Assembly: GCA_035048485.1 (NCBI GenBank)
Contig: CM068586.1
Coordinates: 49,812,433-49,876,432, forward strand
Length of the DNA: 64,000 nucleotides
Direction: 5' to 3'
Source of the DNA: Pteria penguin
Lineage: Eukaryota > Mollusca > Bivalvia > Pterioida > Pteriidae
In this document: in pieces, positions 1 through 12,124 of the stretch
Layout: every line of letters starts with the position of its first letter
Position numbering within the stretch: the stretch's first letter is position 1
Made by a program: the position numbers and the translations under genes
The notes under the pieces: generated by a model
The model's database searches: none
Seen by the model: only the letters and a program-made list of their open reading frames with translations
What the model was told of the DNA's origin: nothing

Positions 1-2260
1 GAAAACAGGGTATCGCATAAGCTTAAATCTTCATCAGTCTAAGCAGACATAATTATAAAACATTAAACACACATATTAACTCCGTATCCAATCATATTAC
101 CTAAATTTGAATGAGTAATCTGAGATGCATATAACATATGCACATGCAAATAAATTAAGATTTGTGACCAGAAGTATAATATAAAAAAATCAAAAGGCTT
201 TAAATTTTCATGAAATCCCACTGACAGTCTAGTGATACAAAACAAATCTCTTTGACAGTAAGATTTAGAATGCATCAGATATGTATTATTACATAATGTA
301 AAAGCATTTAATTATCACAGGAATCCCTGAACCCTATCATTTATTTGTACTTTTATTGAAGTTTTATCAAAGATATGCATTCTGTATCGCAATATTAAAA
401 TAGTACTATGAACTATCATGAACAACGAGTGTCAAAGGGATCCAAGTATAACAGTTATGTTTAATTTAAATTCGTAGAAATCTAACGAGTATCAGAAAAT
501 GGACATTTGAGGATCCCAGGAATGCTAGAGGATGATGTATTTAACAGATCAGCAGACCGCGAGGGTGTATAATAGAGTTTAATATACCACATATCTTTTG
601 TGATAGATTTGAATGCATGATTACAATTACCAAAAGATAAAGGTCCTTTCCCATGAAATTCGAGTATAATTATTTCTTTTACTTTTCTAAATCTGTATAG
701 CGAGATACGGTCAGAGTAGCCATCATCTTTATTTACCTCAATCTGATATGTAAAAAGTGGGAGTTCTTATTATGGACCGACTGGTCACCATCTCCGGCTT
801 GTTGCAATGACAGTATAATTGATTATGTATGGGTACTGATGGATCAATCATTTTGTCTATTTACAGCAACTAACAAACTGCACTGTTTACAGTATATTTT
901 TCCTTCAATAAGCAACACAGCCTTATTGAAAAAATATTTTGAAAAGAAATGCTATCACCCAGTTGTGATCATAATACCATATGCCTGTTTATCTGCACTC
1001 AAGCATTTGTATGTTCTTGAGAAACCTGTTGATCCTTGTTCTCTGTATGGAGGATTATTTATATTTTTTTTAAATTTCTGTCCATTGATTGTGCTGCTTT
1101 TGCGATGTTTCTCTTTTGAATAGGAAAATTTGATTTTGTGTCCTTGTGTCCTTCATGTGTTGATACGTGTATATTTATTTATTTACTTCCTCGACCCGAA
1201 AAGATGTTGCAGGCCTTTTGCGATGTGTGTTGCATGCAAATAGGGGACGTTTACTCCGCCTGGACATCTGGTCTCACCTCGATTTTATTGGGGTTCGCAT
1301 TTGTCTGAATATGACACTATACACGATACTGTCCTTTTATTCCAAGGACTATGGTTTATCCTTTGGTACTTCTTTGTTTTTTACATTGATTATACGAGCT
1401 TATTCATGGTGATTAAAACATATTCAGACTAGGGTTTTTATATTTTTATTAGACATGCAAGGCTTTTTATTATCAATTCAAAGTTTAATGACAATTTTCA
1501 CGATTTCAACAATTTTTTACCTTTTAAAATACATTCAAAATTGTTGTTATTAAGTATATTACTAACATGTAACGACATATGGTATAGAATTATTGACAAA
1601 TTTTAATTAACTCTTGTAAGTAGAAATACCATAACAACCATGTAAATTTTGATTTTTTTTATACTGAATCAGTACATAAGAACAATTTATTATGTTGAAA
1701 CACTACATGATTCATATGATGATTAATATTTTATTTCAATTGACTACCTCTGAAAGGAAAAAAGATTGAATAATCCTATCCTGACATTTAGATTCTAAAA
1801 TAAAAGGTGCCATCCTATAAAGAATATTAGGAAAACAATATGTCTCTGAGAAACAGTATGCCCTTGTTGTCCAAAAAGTATATTCCATCCACCCTATTTA
1901 GATATTCTGCATAATAAGCAGAACCACTTTAACAGTTATAGCTCTTAACACTATGAAGTTATAAGTCTGTATGTTCAATAATATTATGTAATGTATTACT
2001 TTCTACATCCCTAAAATTTCAAAACACAGGTTATAATAAAAGTCCTAATACTCTTGTACCTGAAGAAAATGTATAAAGCTTGGAATTTTTAGGTTATAAA
2101 AATGGTAAAAGTTTAGTCAACCAAAAGCAAAACAATTGTATTCGTAATTCGTCCCTTTAATTCGCCTCACAAAATGTTGAATTCACATCTTCCGATAATA
2201 GTATGAAGTAAGCAAAACAGTTTTAAATACAAGACTATAGGTCTTGTATTTGGCCCCTCT
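1..2260. other. Gene-free AT-rich stretch
   Basis: No open reading frame here resembles a protein I recognise; the ORFs are short and low in complexity. The only repeat I can place is a copy of module C at 1239-1296, listed separately. Confidence 0.5.
1239..1296 (+). repeat. Module C repeat fragment
   Basis: The stretch carries the diagnostic words GGGGACGTTTACTCC, CATCTGGTCTCACCTC and TTGGGGTTCGC. The same series recurs at 9077, 15492, 15730, 16371, 36595 and 38950. This copy is short and diverged. Confidence 0.55.
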
Positions 2261-2279
2261 ACAGCCTTATGCAGATTTT

Positions 2280-2700
2280 TACTTGAACGTTGCTCGCTGA
2301 CTAACAGGGCGGTGGGGACTATATGACGGGCCTTGTCCAAACCTCTTTCAGAGGAGACATGGTCCTGAACCTCGTCCCCTCTGACTGTTAGTCGGGACTC
2401 CTACAGATCTAGGGTCTTAGCTCGCTTTCAGACTGGCAGAGCACGGTTTATCATGTTGATGTCGCATATATTTTTATACCATTATGTAGTTTACAATACC
2501 TTACGTCTTAAATGTACGTCCTTTGGTTGTTCTGCTGTTACGGTGAGTGGGAAGGTGGGCCCGTAAACCGGTTAACCACACCATTTGTCTGGCTTTTGTC
2601 AAATTAAATGACCGTCCTAAGTCGGTATCGTAATTGCACTACAATCAAATATTTTTGTAATGTGATATATGTTCTAGTATATTATTTATATTCATGTATT
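2280..2700 (+). repeat. Module E: 5' non-coding repeat of Naiad PLE-1
   Basis: The part containing GTTGCTCGCTGACTAACAG, then GACCGTCCTAAGTCGGTATC and ATTGCACTACAATC, recurs at 34268-34400 on + and at 13790-13935 on -. Here it lies directly upstream of a Naiad coding region, and the 13.8 kb copy is upstream of PLE-2 on the same strand as that ORF. I infer it is the 5' untranslated or pseudo-LTR part of these elements and may hold the promoter; no promoter motif was identified. Confidence 0.55.
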
Positions 2701-2702
2701 GT

Positions 2703-2758
2703 ATAGCTCTATGGTGACTTCTGCCACATAACTGAGCCAGTAACTCCTCTTTTTTCTT
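2703..2758 (+). repeat. Module A repeat (~52 bp)
   Basis: A nearly invariant module running from TATAGCTCTATGGTGAC through ACATAACTGAGCCAG to CTCCTCTTTTTTCT. Other copies are at 13535-13590 (+), 26196-26252 (+) and 35853-35905 (-). It sits between module E and the PLE-1 ORF. Confidence 0.8.
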
Positions 2759-2924
2759 TCATATCTACACTTATTCTCGGGTGCAGTGTGGAGCCTGTAA
2801 AAAGGTTCCCCGTGTCTGGGTGTTTAAAGTGTTATTATTCACCCAATAGTTACTGACTTGTTTGTGTGGGAGCTTTCCCCTGGGTTTGTACATCCTTACC
2901 CCCCCCCCCTTTTTTTTCATTAAA

Positions 2925-5673
2925 ATGGCTTCAAATATAATAAAATTAAAATACAAATCTCCTAAAGTTATAATAACACCACTTAGATAGCCCTCTGTGT
3001 CCACTCTTCATATACCTGGTATTTCTTGTAGAAAATTATTCGGCACCACTAAAGTTCATATTTCTCCACTTAAAAGTAGTTTCCCTATTAAACGTTCTAT
3101 CTCATTTTCAAAAACATTCACTCCTATAAATTCTTACAGAGCTGTCAATTCTATACGCAGAGGGTATTCGAAGATTAATAAGTGCAACGCCAAGAAATGT
3201 CTTACTTGCCATCATTTAAGCTGCAAGTCCAATATTGAATCTTCGGTTAATGGAAATACATTTAACACCAAATTAGACAAAGACATAGATTGAAATACTG
3301 CCAATGTTATATACATGTATGTCATCACTTGAGAAGCTAGAGGATGTGGGGCTCAATATGTCGGGGAAACTTCTCAAACTTTGAAACAACGTTTTCGGAA
3401 TCATTCCTATAAAATTCGTAATAATTCACGAGGTAAATACCAGAATTTTCTTTATAACCACTTTAATAAATACCAACATAATATTAACAATGTGAAAATA
3501 ACTCCAGTAGAAAATATCTCTAAATTACCAGGTGATACGAAATCAGATGTTAAAAAACGACTTTTGGAAACCGAGCTCAACTGGATTAAACAACTACAAA
3601 CCCCATACCCTCTCGGTCTCAACGACCAAATATATCGACAAGGTAATATTTCTTCTCGTCAGAATAAGATCAATATTTTTACATTAAGACATAAAACTAT
3701 CAGAAAACGTAGGTCACATGGTCGTCGCCGTAATCGTAACATCAGAAAACGTAATCGTGTAAATAGGTCATTAAACGATCTTCTATTTATCGCAAAAAAT
3801 AATGGCCGTCATGAACTTTTGCATGCACTATCCTCTATTCCGGTAAATAAATTGAAACCTATCCTGGACGAAGATGATCTTCGAAGTTTACGCAATTCTG
3901 ACTGATATAAACTCAATTTGATTATTTTATTTTCATATAATAAACTCTTTCCTCGTATTCCGTCTCTTCCACCCAAGCAGCAATTTCTCAAAGTTAACTT
4001 TATTAATAAAGGCTTCGATCTACTTAACATTTCGAATATTTTCCGTGATCATAGAGTCACATCTAAAATCCCCCAATATTTTGAGAATTTAGAACCTCCA
4101 CTTATCTGTTACCAGTACAAAAAGCCTATAAGAAATCTTATGCTAAATTATAATAAAGTTACATCTAACACTGATGTTTCAGACTCTATTCCTTCGTCAT
4201 GTTCTTGTGAAAAATCTAAATATGTTTATAAACCGGCAGGTCATGTTATTACTGGTGACCTAAACTGTATTTCGGACAAAGAATTGCGCACCCTTTTGGA
4301 AAAGGACCTAAATATAGGTTACCGTCCAGGATACATTTCAATAAATGCCGTGACGTTATAGAAGATGCTTTAACTACATATTGTAAACGTTGGTATAAAA
4401 AAGAACAAGTAAAGGTTCATGCTCTTAATGATTGGAAATACGAGATTTTAAGAATTGTCGATATCCGTATTAAGAACTTTACGGAAAATCCGCATTTATT
4501 TCAGCAGCCTAATACATTGACCGCAAATTCTATTAAAAAGAAGATAGCTGACTTACATGCTAAATATGTCTTTGTTCCTGCTGATAAAGCAGGTAATAAC
4601 ATAATAGTTGTTTGAAAACTATATTATATTGAAGTACTTAAAAACGAATTAAACTCCACTCATACATATGTGGAAAGCCCTACCTCAAAAGACAGCACCT
4701 TGCACGATCACCTCATGATCATGTCCGACTTCAAAATTAAAACTGATAAATCTGATCTACCAACCATATATTGGCTCCCAAAACTACATAAAAGTCCATA
4801 TAAATCACGTTTCATATCTAATTCTAGCCACTGCTCTACTACGGTGTTATCGAAGCATATTACGTCTGCTCTAACTGCTATAAAAGATCATATTATCAAA
4901 TATTGTGATGTCGCATTGCATAATAGTAACATCAATTACTTTTGGTCGATTAAAAATTCTCATGAAGTTATAGACAAACTTCTTTCGCTAAATTTCAAAG
5001 CGACTCAAATTTCTACATTTGATTTTTCTACACTTTATACATCTCTGCCTCATAATTTGATTAAAAGCAAGTTGCTGTCTCTTATACAATGGTGTTTTCA
5101 CAGAGAATCTAAAACGTACATATGTACTTCCAATACCTCCGGATTCTTTTCCAACAAATAATATACTTCATATAAATACTGGACTTGCAAGGAATTATGT
5201 AAAGCACTAGATTTTCTCATGAATAATATTTTTGTGCAATTTGATGGCAAGATATATCAAAAAATAGTTGGGATTCCTATGGGTACTAACTGCGCGCCTC
5301 TGATAGCAGATTTATTTCTTTATTGTTATGAGAGGGATTTTATGGTTTCTCTTCAAAAATCAAAACGTTTTGACCTCATTGACAAATTCAATAATACTTG
5401 CAGATATCTGGATGACATTTTGGTTATCGACAACCCTGAATTCGAACAATTTATATCAGAAATTTATCCACCAGAGCTCACATTGAATAAAGCTTATACT
5501 TGAGATAAATCTACACCTTTCTTAGATTTAAACATCAATATTATCAACCACCTAATATATACTAATATTTATGATAAACGTGAGGATTTTGGATTTCCTA
5601 TTGTAAATTTCCCTTACTTGGATGGCGATGTCCCTCGACTCCCATCATATGGTATTTATATATCTCAATTACA
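2925..5673 (+). pseudogene. Naiad-type Penelope-like element PLE-1 with in-frame TGA codons (EN-RT, 3' truncated)
   Basis: The single ORF of a retroelement: an N-terminal GIY-YIG nuclease that nicks the target, then a telomerase-related reverse transcriptase. The reading starts at ATG 2925. It shows a cysteine motif KCNAKKCLTC (~3183-3212), the nuclease second half CGAQYVGETSQ (~3348), a linker CxC motif SSCSCEKS (~4195), PADKAGNN (~4580), and RT motifs IPMGTNCAPLIADLF (~5273) and YLDDILVID (~5406). Endonuclease before RT plus the CxC linker is the published hallmark of Naiads. In-frame stops are TAG 2988, TGA 3291, TGA 3330, TGA 3903, TGA 4613, TAA 5159 and TGA 5501, with one frameshift near 4340. 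Three of the TGAs align to cysteines of PLE-2 (C96, C107 and the Cys of VCKRF), so they may be selenocysteine codons. The TAG, the TAA and the frameshift are real damage. Coding homology stops at about 5673, so any 3' SECIS is absent. Confidence 0.88.
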
Positions 5674-5900
5674 GTGGGGTGCAGTCATAACATAACATTA
5701 TGTTAACGTCGCGTTAACTTGAAGTTTGCTTTCCTCGTGCGCTCAGGACTGCTGGGCACACGCGTTTGCGTTAACGCAGATTTCCACGTGAACTTAATTT
5801 CGAGACCGCGTGAACGCGGTTGACTGCCGCGTTAACGCGCTTGACTGCCGCGTGAACGTGCTTGACAGCCACGTTCGCTTGCTTACAACTTAAAACTTAT
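5674..5900. repeat. GCGTTAACGC palindrome-rich block with 21-bp minisatellite
   Basis: PLE-1 homology is cut off here. Units of 21 bp beginning CCGCGTKAACGCG start at 5806, 5827 and 5848, with a decayed fourth at 5869. The palindrome GTTAAC recurs at about 5700, 5715 and 5770. One isolated GCGTTAACGCG also occurs near 6798. The block is GC-rich against an AT-rich background. Confidence 0.7.
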
Positions 5901-6096
5901 ATTAACATGTTCACATAGAAATATTTGAAGGTTAATCCATATATACATTGTGTATTTAAATTTAAAAACTTATTAATGTGTAAGTAAAATATTTAGAATT
6001 AAATAAAACCCTTCCGAGTTGAGGGATGAATTTCAGAAATATTGAACGCAATTTCAGAACATTGACTTTAATGAAATTTTTTCTTATTTTAGGAAA

Positions 6097-6245
6097 ATAA
6101 TAATAATAATAATAATAATAACAATAATAATAATGATAATAATGAAATAAAAATTAATAAAGATAATAATAACAATGATAATTATTATATTCATATATTA
6201 TAGAAAATAGCTTAATTAAAAATAATAATAATAAATAGATAAATA
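6097..6245. repeat. Imperfect (AAT)n microsatellite
   Basis: Repeated AATAATAAT with interruptions. Nothing coding is seen between 5900 and 6286. Confidence 0.85.
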
Positions 6246-6286
6246 AGAAATACATGTAAATACAACAATAAACTAGTTATAAATGA

Positions 6287-6458
6287 TTGGTTGGTTGGTT
6301 GATTGGTGTTTTACGTCGCTTTCAACAATATTTCAGTTATATCGCGACATGGAAGCAGGAGGTTACCAACCTCTTAAACATAGTGGCGCAAACCGGGAAT
6401 CGAACCCGGATCGTCGGCGCCGCAAGCCAAGCGCTTAACCACTACACCACGCCTGCTT
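6287..6458 (-). mobile_element. tRNA-derived SINE-1, complete, 14-bp target duplication
   Basis: Read on the - strand it has a tRNA-like head with an A-box-like TGTAGTGGTTAAGCGC and a B box GGTTCGATTCC. A body containing TTTAAGAGGTTGGTAACC follows, and it ends in CAATCAACCAACCAACC. The 14-bp sequence CTAGTTATAAATGA is exactly duplicated at 6273-6286 and 6459-6472. It is the same family as 24301-24470, 38030-38165 and 49899-50030. Mobilisation by a partner LINE is inferred. Confidence 0.92.
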
Positions 6459-6472
6459 CTAGTTATAAATGA

Positions 6473-7540
6473 ATAAACAAATAAGAAATATATACATAAA
6501 TAAACTAATTAAAAATAAATAAATGAAATTAGAAAGTCATCATGCTAGTATAAACTGACAAAGCTTTTTTCATAAATACCTTATCGCATGTCTACGCGAT
6601 AAGTTCCTTTGTTATATTACATATGAAATCATTAATGCAGGGTGTCATATTAACATTTCATTTAATATACGTTATTATGGCGACATTCGCGGTAATTTAA
6701 TTAGATCCATTTTATTTTCTCCATCCGTACTGCATAGAGAATTACAAATAAAGACATGTGAACGTGCGACTGGACCGAGCGCACGCGGGAATAAATCGCG
6801 TTAACGCGGTAGGGAATTCGCGCGTCCGGTCGAGCAGTGCTAGCACGTGTGCTAGAGCAGTCCTCGCGAAAATCAGTTAAATTACTATTGGGAAGGGCCC
6901 CTATAACGATCCTGATTTGAAGGAGAAAAAAAAACATTGGTTGTATATCTTATAATGAAGAAAATGGTTTATCAATAGAGATGAGGGAAATCCAACAAAT
7001 TAATACTTTATTCAGGGCCAGGGAAATCTTTGTGTGAAAGATTTGCAACATCCCCCTCCTGTACCATAGACTACAAATCTTTTACAGACGGGTGAAATTT
7101 CACTGTTCCTGTACCAGGAGATGACAGATTCTATTATTATTAAAATGAAAGTTGATATCACTTTAAAGCTTAGACCGAATCAAAAAGCCTAAATATGTCG
7201 ACTTACGTCCGGACGTACGTCATTTCAGGCCTAAATTTAGTAAATCTAGGGACTAGGCCCTTTAATGGAATGGCGTCCAGGGACATACCTCTGTATAGAA
7301 AGGTGTACCTGATTTAAAACTTTCTTAATCTGTAACTGATCGATATAAACTCACATACCAAATACCAACTTAATATTTATAAAGATGACTGAAACAAGAA
7401 TTGTCGCCATAGGGCAGACATTCCCCTCCCCCACCGGCAGAATGCTTCTTTTAATATGGTCTTGACCTTGCAGATATCAGATCAGGCATTACAAAACCCC
7501 AGGTAAGAAGGTGTATGTGTAAGAAGAGATATGTGTGTTG
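6473..7540. other. No gene seen
   Basis: A short GC-rich patch at 6770-6870 includes GCGTTAACGCG and shares the word order AGGACTGCT / GCACACG / GCGTTAACGC, inverted, with 5746-5795. This could mark the two ends of an element of about 1.2 kb that truncated PLE-1. Otherwise unremarkable. Confidence 0.35.
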
Positions 7541-7559
7541 TGTTGATGTTGACCAACGT

Positions 7560-8100
7560 CCCACGGAGAGACCATGATGTTTTATCAATGTCCAGTACAT
7601 TTGACCTTCGACTTTTTGACTTCAAAATCGATAGGGATCATCCTCATTCCAGGGGGAGGAGTCCTTATATCCATTTAAGTGATTTAAGGTGAAAAGGGAA
7701 ACCTATGAGAGCCAGGAAACCATATGCCTATATTAATGTCCAGTAGACTTGATCTTTGACCTTTTGACCCCAAAATCGATAGGTATCATCCTCATCGCAT
7801 AGGAAGTCTCTATGTATGGTCTCTTGACTTAGGTGAAAAGGATAACACTGTAGAGACCGGTAACCGTTTACCTATATCAATGCCCAGTACACTTGACCTT
7901 TAATTTCTTGACCCCAGAATCGATAGGAATATTCCTCATCCAATGGGGTGTCTACATGTATGGTATCTGGACTCTAGGTGAAAAGGATAAAACTATAAAG
8001 CCCGGAAACCATTGCGTCTACAGACGGACGCACAGGCAGGTCAACCTGATTCTAGTATACCGCCACAACTTTGTTGAGGGGGGATATAAAAAGGCTGGAA
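7560..8100 (+). repeat. ~145-bp tandem repeat, about three to four diverged units
   Basis: The phrase TTTTGACCCCAAAATCGATA, or a close variant, recurs at about 7616, 7764 and 7909, giving periods of 148 and 145. Each unit also has ATCATCCTCAT, GGTGAAAAGG and AATGTCCAGTA. ORFs inside it are low-complexity by-products. Confidence 0.8.
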
Positions 8101-9076
8101 ACCTCAAGCATTATAGATGGACGGACAGACACATGGTGTGGTGGACAGAGAAAACTGATAGTGGAAAACTACATGTATAGTCCCTCTGGTTATACTGCTG
8201 GCGCGGGGGGGGGGGGGGTTAACAAGGAGGTGGTAATAAAGTGTGATGAACATTTCACTGATTACTATTGAAATAAATCGAGTAAAATTATTGCACCATA
8301 ACCACTCGTAAAGAATCACAGTATGTACATGTACCCTAGTGGCAGGGGCCAGAGCATGTAGATTCAAACATAGAGGCAAGGGCTCAAGTGAGCCTATATC
8401 GTTCATATGAGCATAACTTGCTCCCTCACAAACAATTAACTGTTTGAAAAACAAGAAGTCGAAGCGGGCCTATATCGCTCACGTGCGCACCTTGCACACA
8501 TGATGAATTAGATAGTACAAGAATTTTCTAAATTAAAGTAAAATACATGTATCGGAAGCAATGTACACTATATGCAATAGGTCTGAAGAAGTTTCTGAAA
8601 GAAGAATACCCTCTGCACTTTATTTCGCCCCATCCTGGATCCACCTCCTGGCGGATCTGGTTGTAAAACAACTACAATTGGTAGGGGACCTTGAGAATTT
8701 CAAACATGCCAGATTTCATAAAAATCCTGACATTACTTTTGAAGAAGTCTATGAGACCTTAATTTAACATAAATATAGTGCAAGGATAGATGGACAACGG
8801 ACATGCGGACAATGCCTCATGCCTTTGGCACATTAGAGTTAAAAAGTATCAGTTGATTTTAAAAACTCTTCAGCTCAATACTCATCAGTAAGTCATTTTA
8901 TTTACCTCTTTTGTTTCATTATCCTGCTTTTCGAGACTGGCCCTCAGCTGAAAAGGACATTTACTTGTTAAATATATTTATCTTCTTGAATCAATATCGA
9001 AGAAGTACCAAACCGTTAATCATTCTCAAAGTCCAAGGACAGATACAAAATCGTGTAAGTTTCAAAAAGAAACTGT
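8101..9076. other. No gene seen; poly-G tract
   Basis: A G run lies at about 8205-8218. A short ORF at 8561-8767 resembles nothing I know. No other repeat is identified. Confidence 0.4.
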
Positions 9077-9165
9077 TGTGAACCCCGAAATACTGAAAAA
9101 TTCCGAGGTGAGACCAGGTGCCCGGGGAGAGTAAGCGTCTCCTGTTTGCAAGAGTTTTGGTTTCC
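9077..9165 (-). repeat. Module C at the 3' side of PLE-2
   Basis: On the - strand: CAGGAGACGCTTACTCTCC, GGCACCTGGTCTCACCTCGG and TTTCGGGGTTCACA. It lies about 120 bp beyond the end of the PLE-2 frame, so it is probably in the 3' non-coding region of this element class. Confidence 0.75.
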
Positions 9166-9286
9166 TAATTGCACATACGAACGTACAAAACTGGTATACA
9201 AAGTCATATTTGATGTTCACTGAACAGGTCATTTAGTCGCATTCCAGAATATTATCAATCATTCTAGAAAGAGGCACATCATATTT

Positions 9287-12124
9287 TCATACAAGATCCC
9301 CATTGCGACCGTAGAACTTCCTCAGTGACGATTTCAGTTCTTTAACATATCCCTGCAGGAGCAACTTAGCGGCCAGTCGTTTCGCCCTTGGAATATAACA
9401 GTCGTATAGAGAACAGGCTCTTGCGTACCTTATAAGTTGAGATATAAAAACTCCATAGGCAGGTGAGGACGGAATATTGCTGCAAAGTAACGGAAAGTTA
9501 GTTATTTGGAAGTTAAAATCGTCACGTTTGTCATACAGAGAGGTGTCCAAATGACCATTACTGTCGAAAGTTTAAAATATATCCAGATACGAAGCGGAAT
9601 TATTGATCTCGGTTGTCTCTTTTATCTCAAGTTCATGGGGATAGATTTCATGTATGTAATCCTTAAAGTTAAGATTATTGATTGACAATACGTCGTCTAT
9701 ATATCTATACGTAAAATTAAACTGAAATGCAAGACTTTTTCTGCCTGTGGAGAGCATGTTTTGAATAAATTCTGCCTCATACGAATATAAGAAAATGTCA
9801 GCAAGAAGAGGGGCGCAGTTAGTTCCCATGGGAATGCCAATTATTTGCTGAAAAATGTTCCCTCCAAACACCACGAAAATATTGTCTATTAAAAATTCCA
9901 GCATTTTGATGATTTGATCTTCGGTATACTTGTGTTTTGTATCAGAGTGTTCTTTTACAAAATATGTTTTTTCCCGGCCAATGACAAGATATTTATATCT
10001 ACGATTTCTATTTTTATGGAAAAAAGAATTTCGAATAATTGTAGCAAGTGTGTTTTTGAGCTTTTGATGCGGAATTGTAGTGTAGAGCGTGGAGAAGTCA
10101 AAAGATTTGATGCTGAAAATATTATTAAATTTCCCAGATTTTAGATTCTCTAAAAGTTCTTTAGAATTCTTTAGGATCCACATCTGATTTATTCCGCTTC
10201 TGGAGTATGCGGTATCCCAGTAAATTTAAATACCATGCTTGATGCGTTTCAATATCTTCGTCAGCAATATGGATAGAGGTTTGGTGGTATACTTGGAAGA
10301 ACCAGCAATGGAACGATGTTTGTATGGGGTTTTGTGCATTTTTGGAATCCAATAAATATAAGATAATTCAAGGTCGGAGTTTGTTGTGGTAATTCCAAAA
10401 GACTCGAGGACAGATTTGTGGTTTTGAAGTATTTCAGAAATAGATAAATTTGTTTGTGTTTATGTTGGATTTCCAGGTGCAGAGTGTAATCTAAGTTCAT
10501 CTAACAGACAATTAATGTAAAATCTTTTGCAAACGAAGGTATAATTGTTTGCTGCTTTGTCAGCTGGGATAATAATAAATTGTTCGTGGAGTTCTCTGGC
10601 TACATCAGGGTCATTAAATATAGACTCATGTTTGGTTCTTACCGAATGACTGAGACGCCCTATTCTTCTTTTGAGTAGTTCTCCGATGGATTTCATCCAC
10701 TCGGAGAGAGTGTCAGGCTCCACTTCTTCCCTTTTTGACCATCTCCTGGCATATTCCTCGCATGCATCCATAATAATTTTGAAATTTTCACGCCATGTGA
10801 ACGAACGGGACTCTCTATATTTAGGACCTTTCTTCAGGAAGTCTCGTAATTTCCTGTTATGTACTATATTGAGGTCACCAGTTACCATATGGCCGCATGG
10901 AGGGTAAAGATACTTTGATGTGGAGCATGTACAGGGTGGAAGGTCTTTTGTAATATTGTGTGAATCAAGACACTGTAAAACACGTTTATAATTAAATATT
11001 TTAGAGGACACAGAAGATGTATAGCTGTAGGAAATACAAGGCGACTCCTGATGTTTGAAATATGGAGGGATTTTATCCTTGACTAACCTATGGTTCAAAA
11101 TGTTACTCAAATTAAGAGCATCAATCCCCTTATTTGCAAATTTCATTTTAAGGAAGGGGCGAATGTTATCACCAATAGGTATATCGGTTTTATTTGCCTT
11201 GAAAAGTGTGCTAGACGATATGTCCATAATGATGCCCTGCAGTCGATATTGTGGGGAACTAGAGTCGGTAAAATGTAAGGGTATTGACGATTCGTACAAT
11301 TCATATAACCTTTTCAAGGGAAGGGAATATAACTTGGTACGAATATAATGAAGCACTAATGGTAGATTGACAAATGGTAAAAGAGCGTCAAAGGATATAT
11401 CATGGATATTGGTCTTATTATACCTACGTTTTCCATGACTTCTACGCCTTCTAGATGTATGGCCAAACAACTGAAGAACATTCACCGACTGGTTCCCAGG
11501 GCTTGTTAAGTTTCCTACAGTATTAATGTGGTCATTGCAAACATAAGGTGCCGCGGTACCTAATTCTCTAATCCAATAATCTTCCCTTTTTCGGCGAAAG
11601 GGGGTACTTAGATTAGGATTATTCGAAGGATGGTATATTTTTTCCAAAACGCGGACTTTCAGGGACAAAATAGAATGGCCGGGCGAATTAAAATGTCTAT
11701 AAAGTAATTGGTTACCACTGTGGTTTATTTGATAACGGTGTCCTGACATCCTGGTACGTAATTGACCCTTAGTCTCTCCGACATAAATCATGCCGCATAA
11801 GGAACACTCTATACCATATATGAAGTTGGATGACTTACAAGATAGGTTTTCAAAAGTACGAGTAGAAAAAGAACGTTTTGTAAGATTACTCGTAAAAGTG
11901 TTGTCGGTTATGAGGATCGGGCATGTTTTACAATTTTTGTTTCCGCATTTGGATATATTACAATCAGTAGGGACAAAATTGTGATCCTTTAAAATATCTA
12001 CAACTTCGACTTTACATGCTTTAATAGCAACTGTCTGCGTTCTTATACCACATCTTGTTGTCATCGCTAACAATGCATGTAGTCTTGGTAATGTCCCGTA
12101 GGACAACATGTGGGACACCTGCAT
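9287..12124 (-). pseudogene. Naiad-type Penelope-like element PLE-2 (EN-RT), nearly intact
   Basis: A nuclease/reverse transcriptase retroelement read in one frame for about 945 codons. Residues (from Met at 12124): cysteine motif C60-x4-C65-x2-C68; C96; GIY-YIG core at I102-Y103-G104 and Y114-V115-G116 with C107/C110 between, R125, H129; a later REDYWIRELG glutamate; CxC linker PPCTCSTSKY (~10941); PADKAANN. The RT follows with fingers YIYWIPKMHK (~10350), FDFSTLYTTIPH, IPMGTNCAPLLADIF (~9840) and the catalytic YRYIDDV (~9711). Only three in-frame stops break it, all TAA, at 10460-10462, 10226-10228 and 9572-9574; I see no frameshift. The EN-before-RT order and CxC motif place it in Naiads. 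It differs from PLE-1 by carrying Cys where PLE-1 has TGA. The true start could be upstream, but frame and homology fade above 12124. It looks recently inactivated. Confidence 0.92.

Noticed and set aside
5806..5889. CRISPR-like array of 21-bp units
   Set aside because: Units are directly adjacent with no spacers, and the sequence is eukaryotic.
6380..6460. tRNA gene suggested by the B box and clover-like head
   Set aside because: It is the head of SINE-1; the same head is attached to the same SINE body at 24.3 kb, with target duplications.
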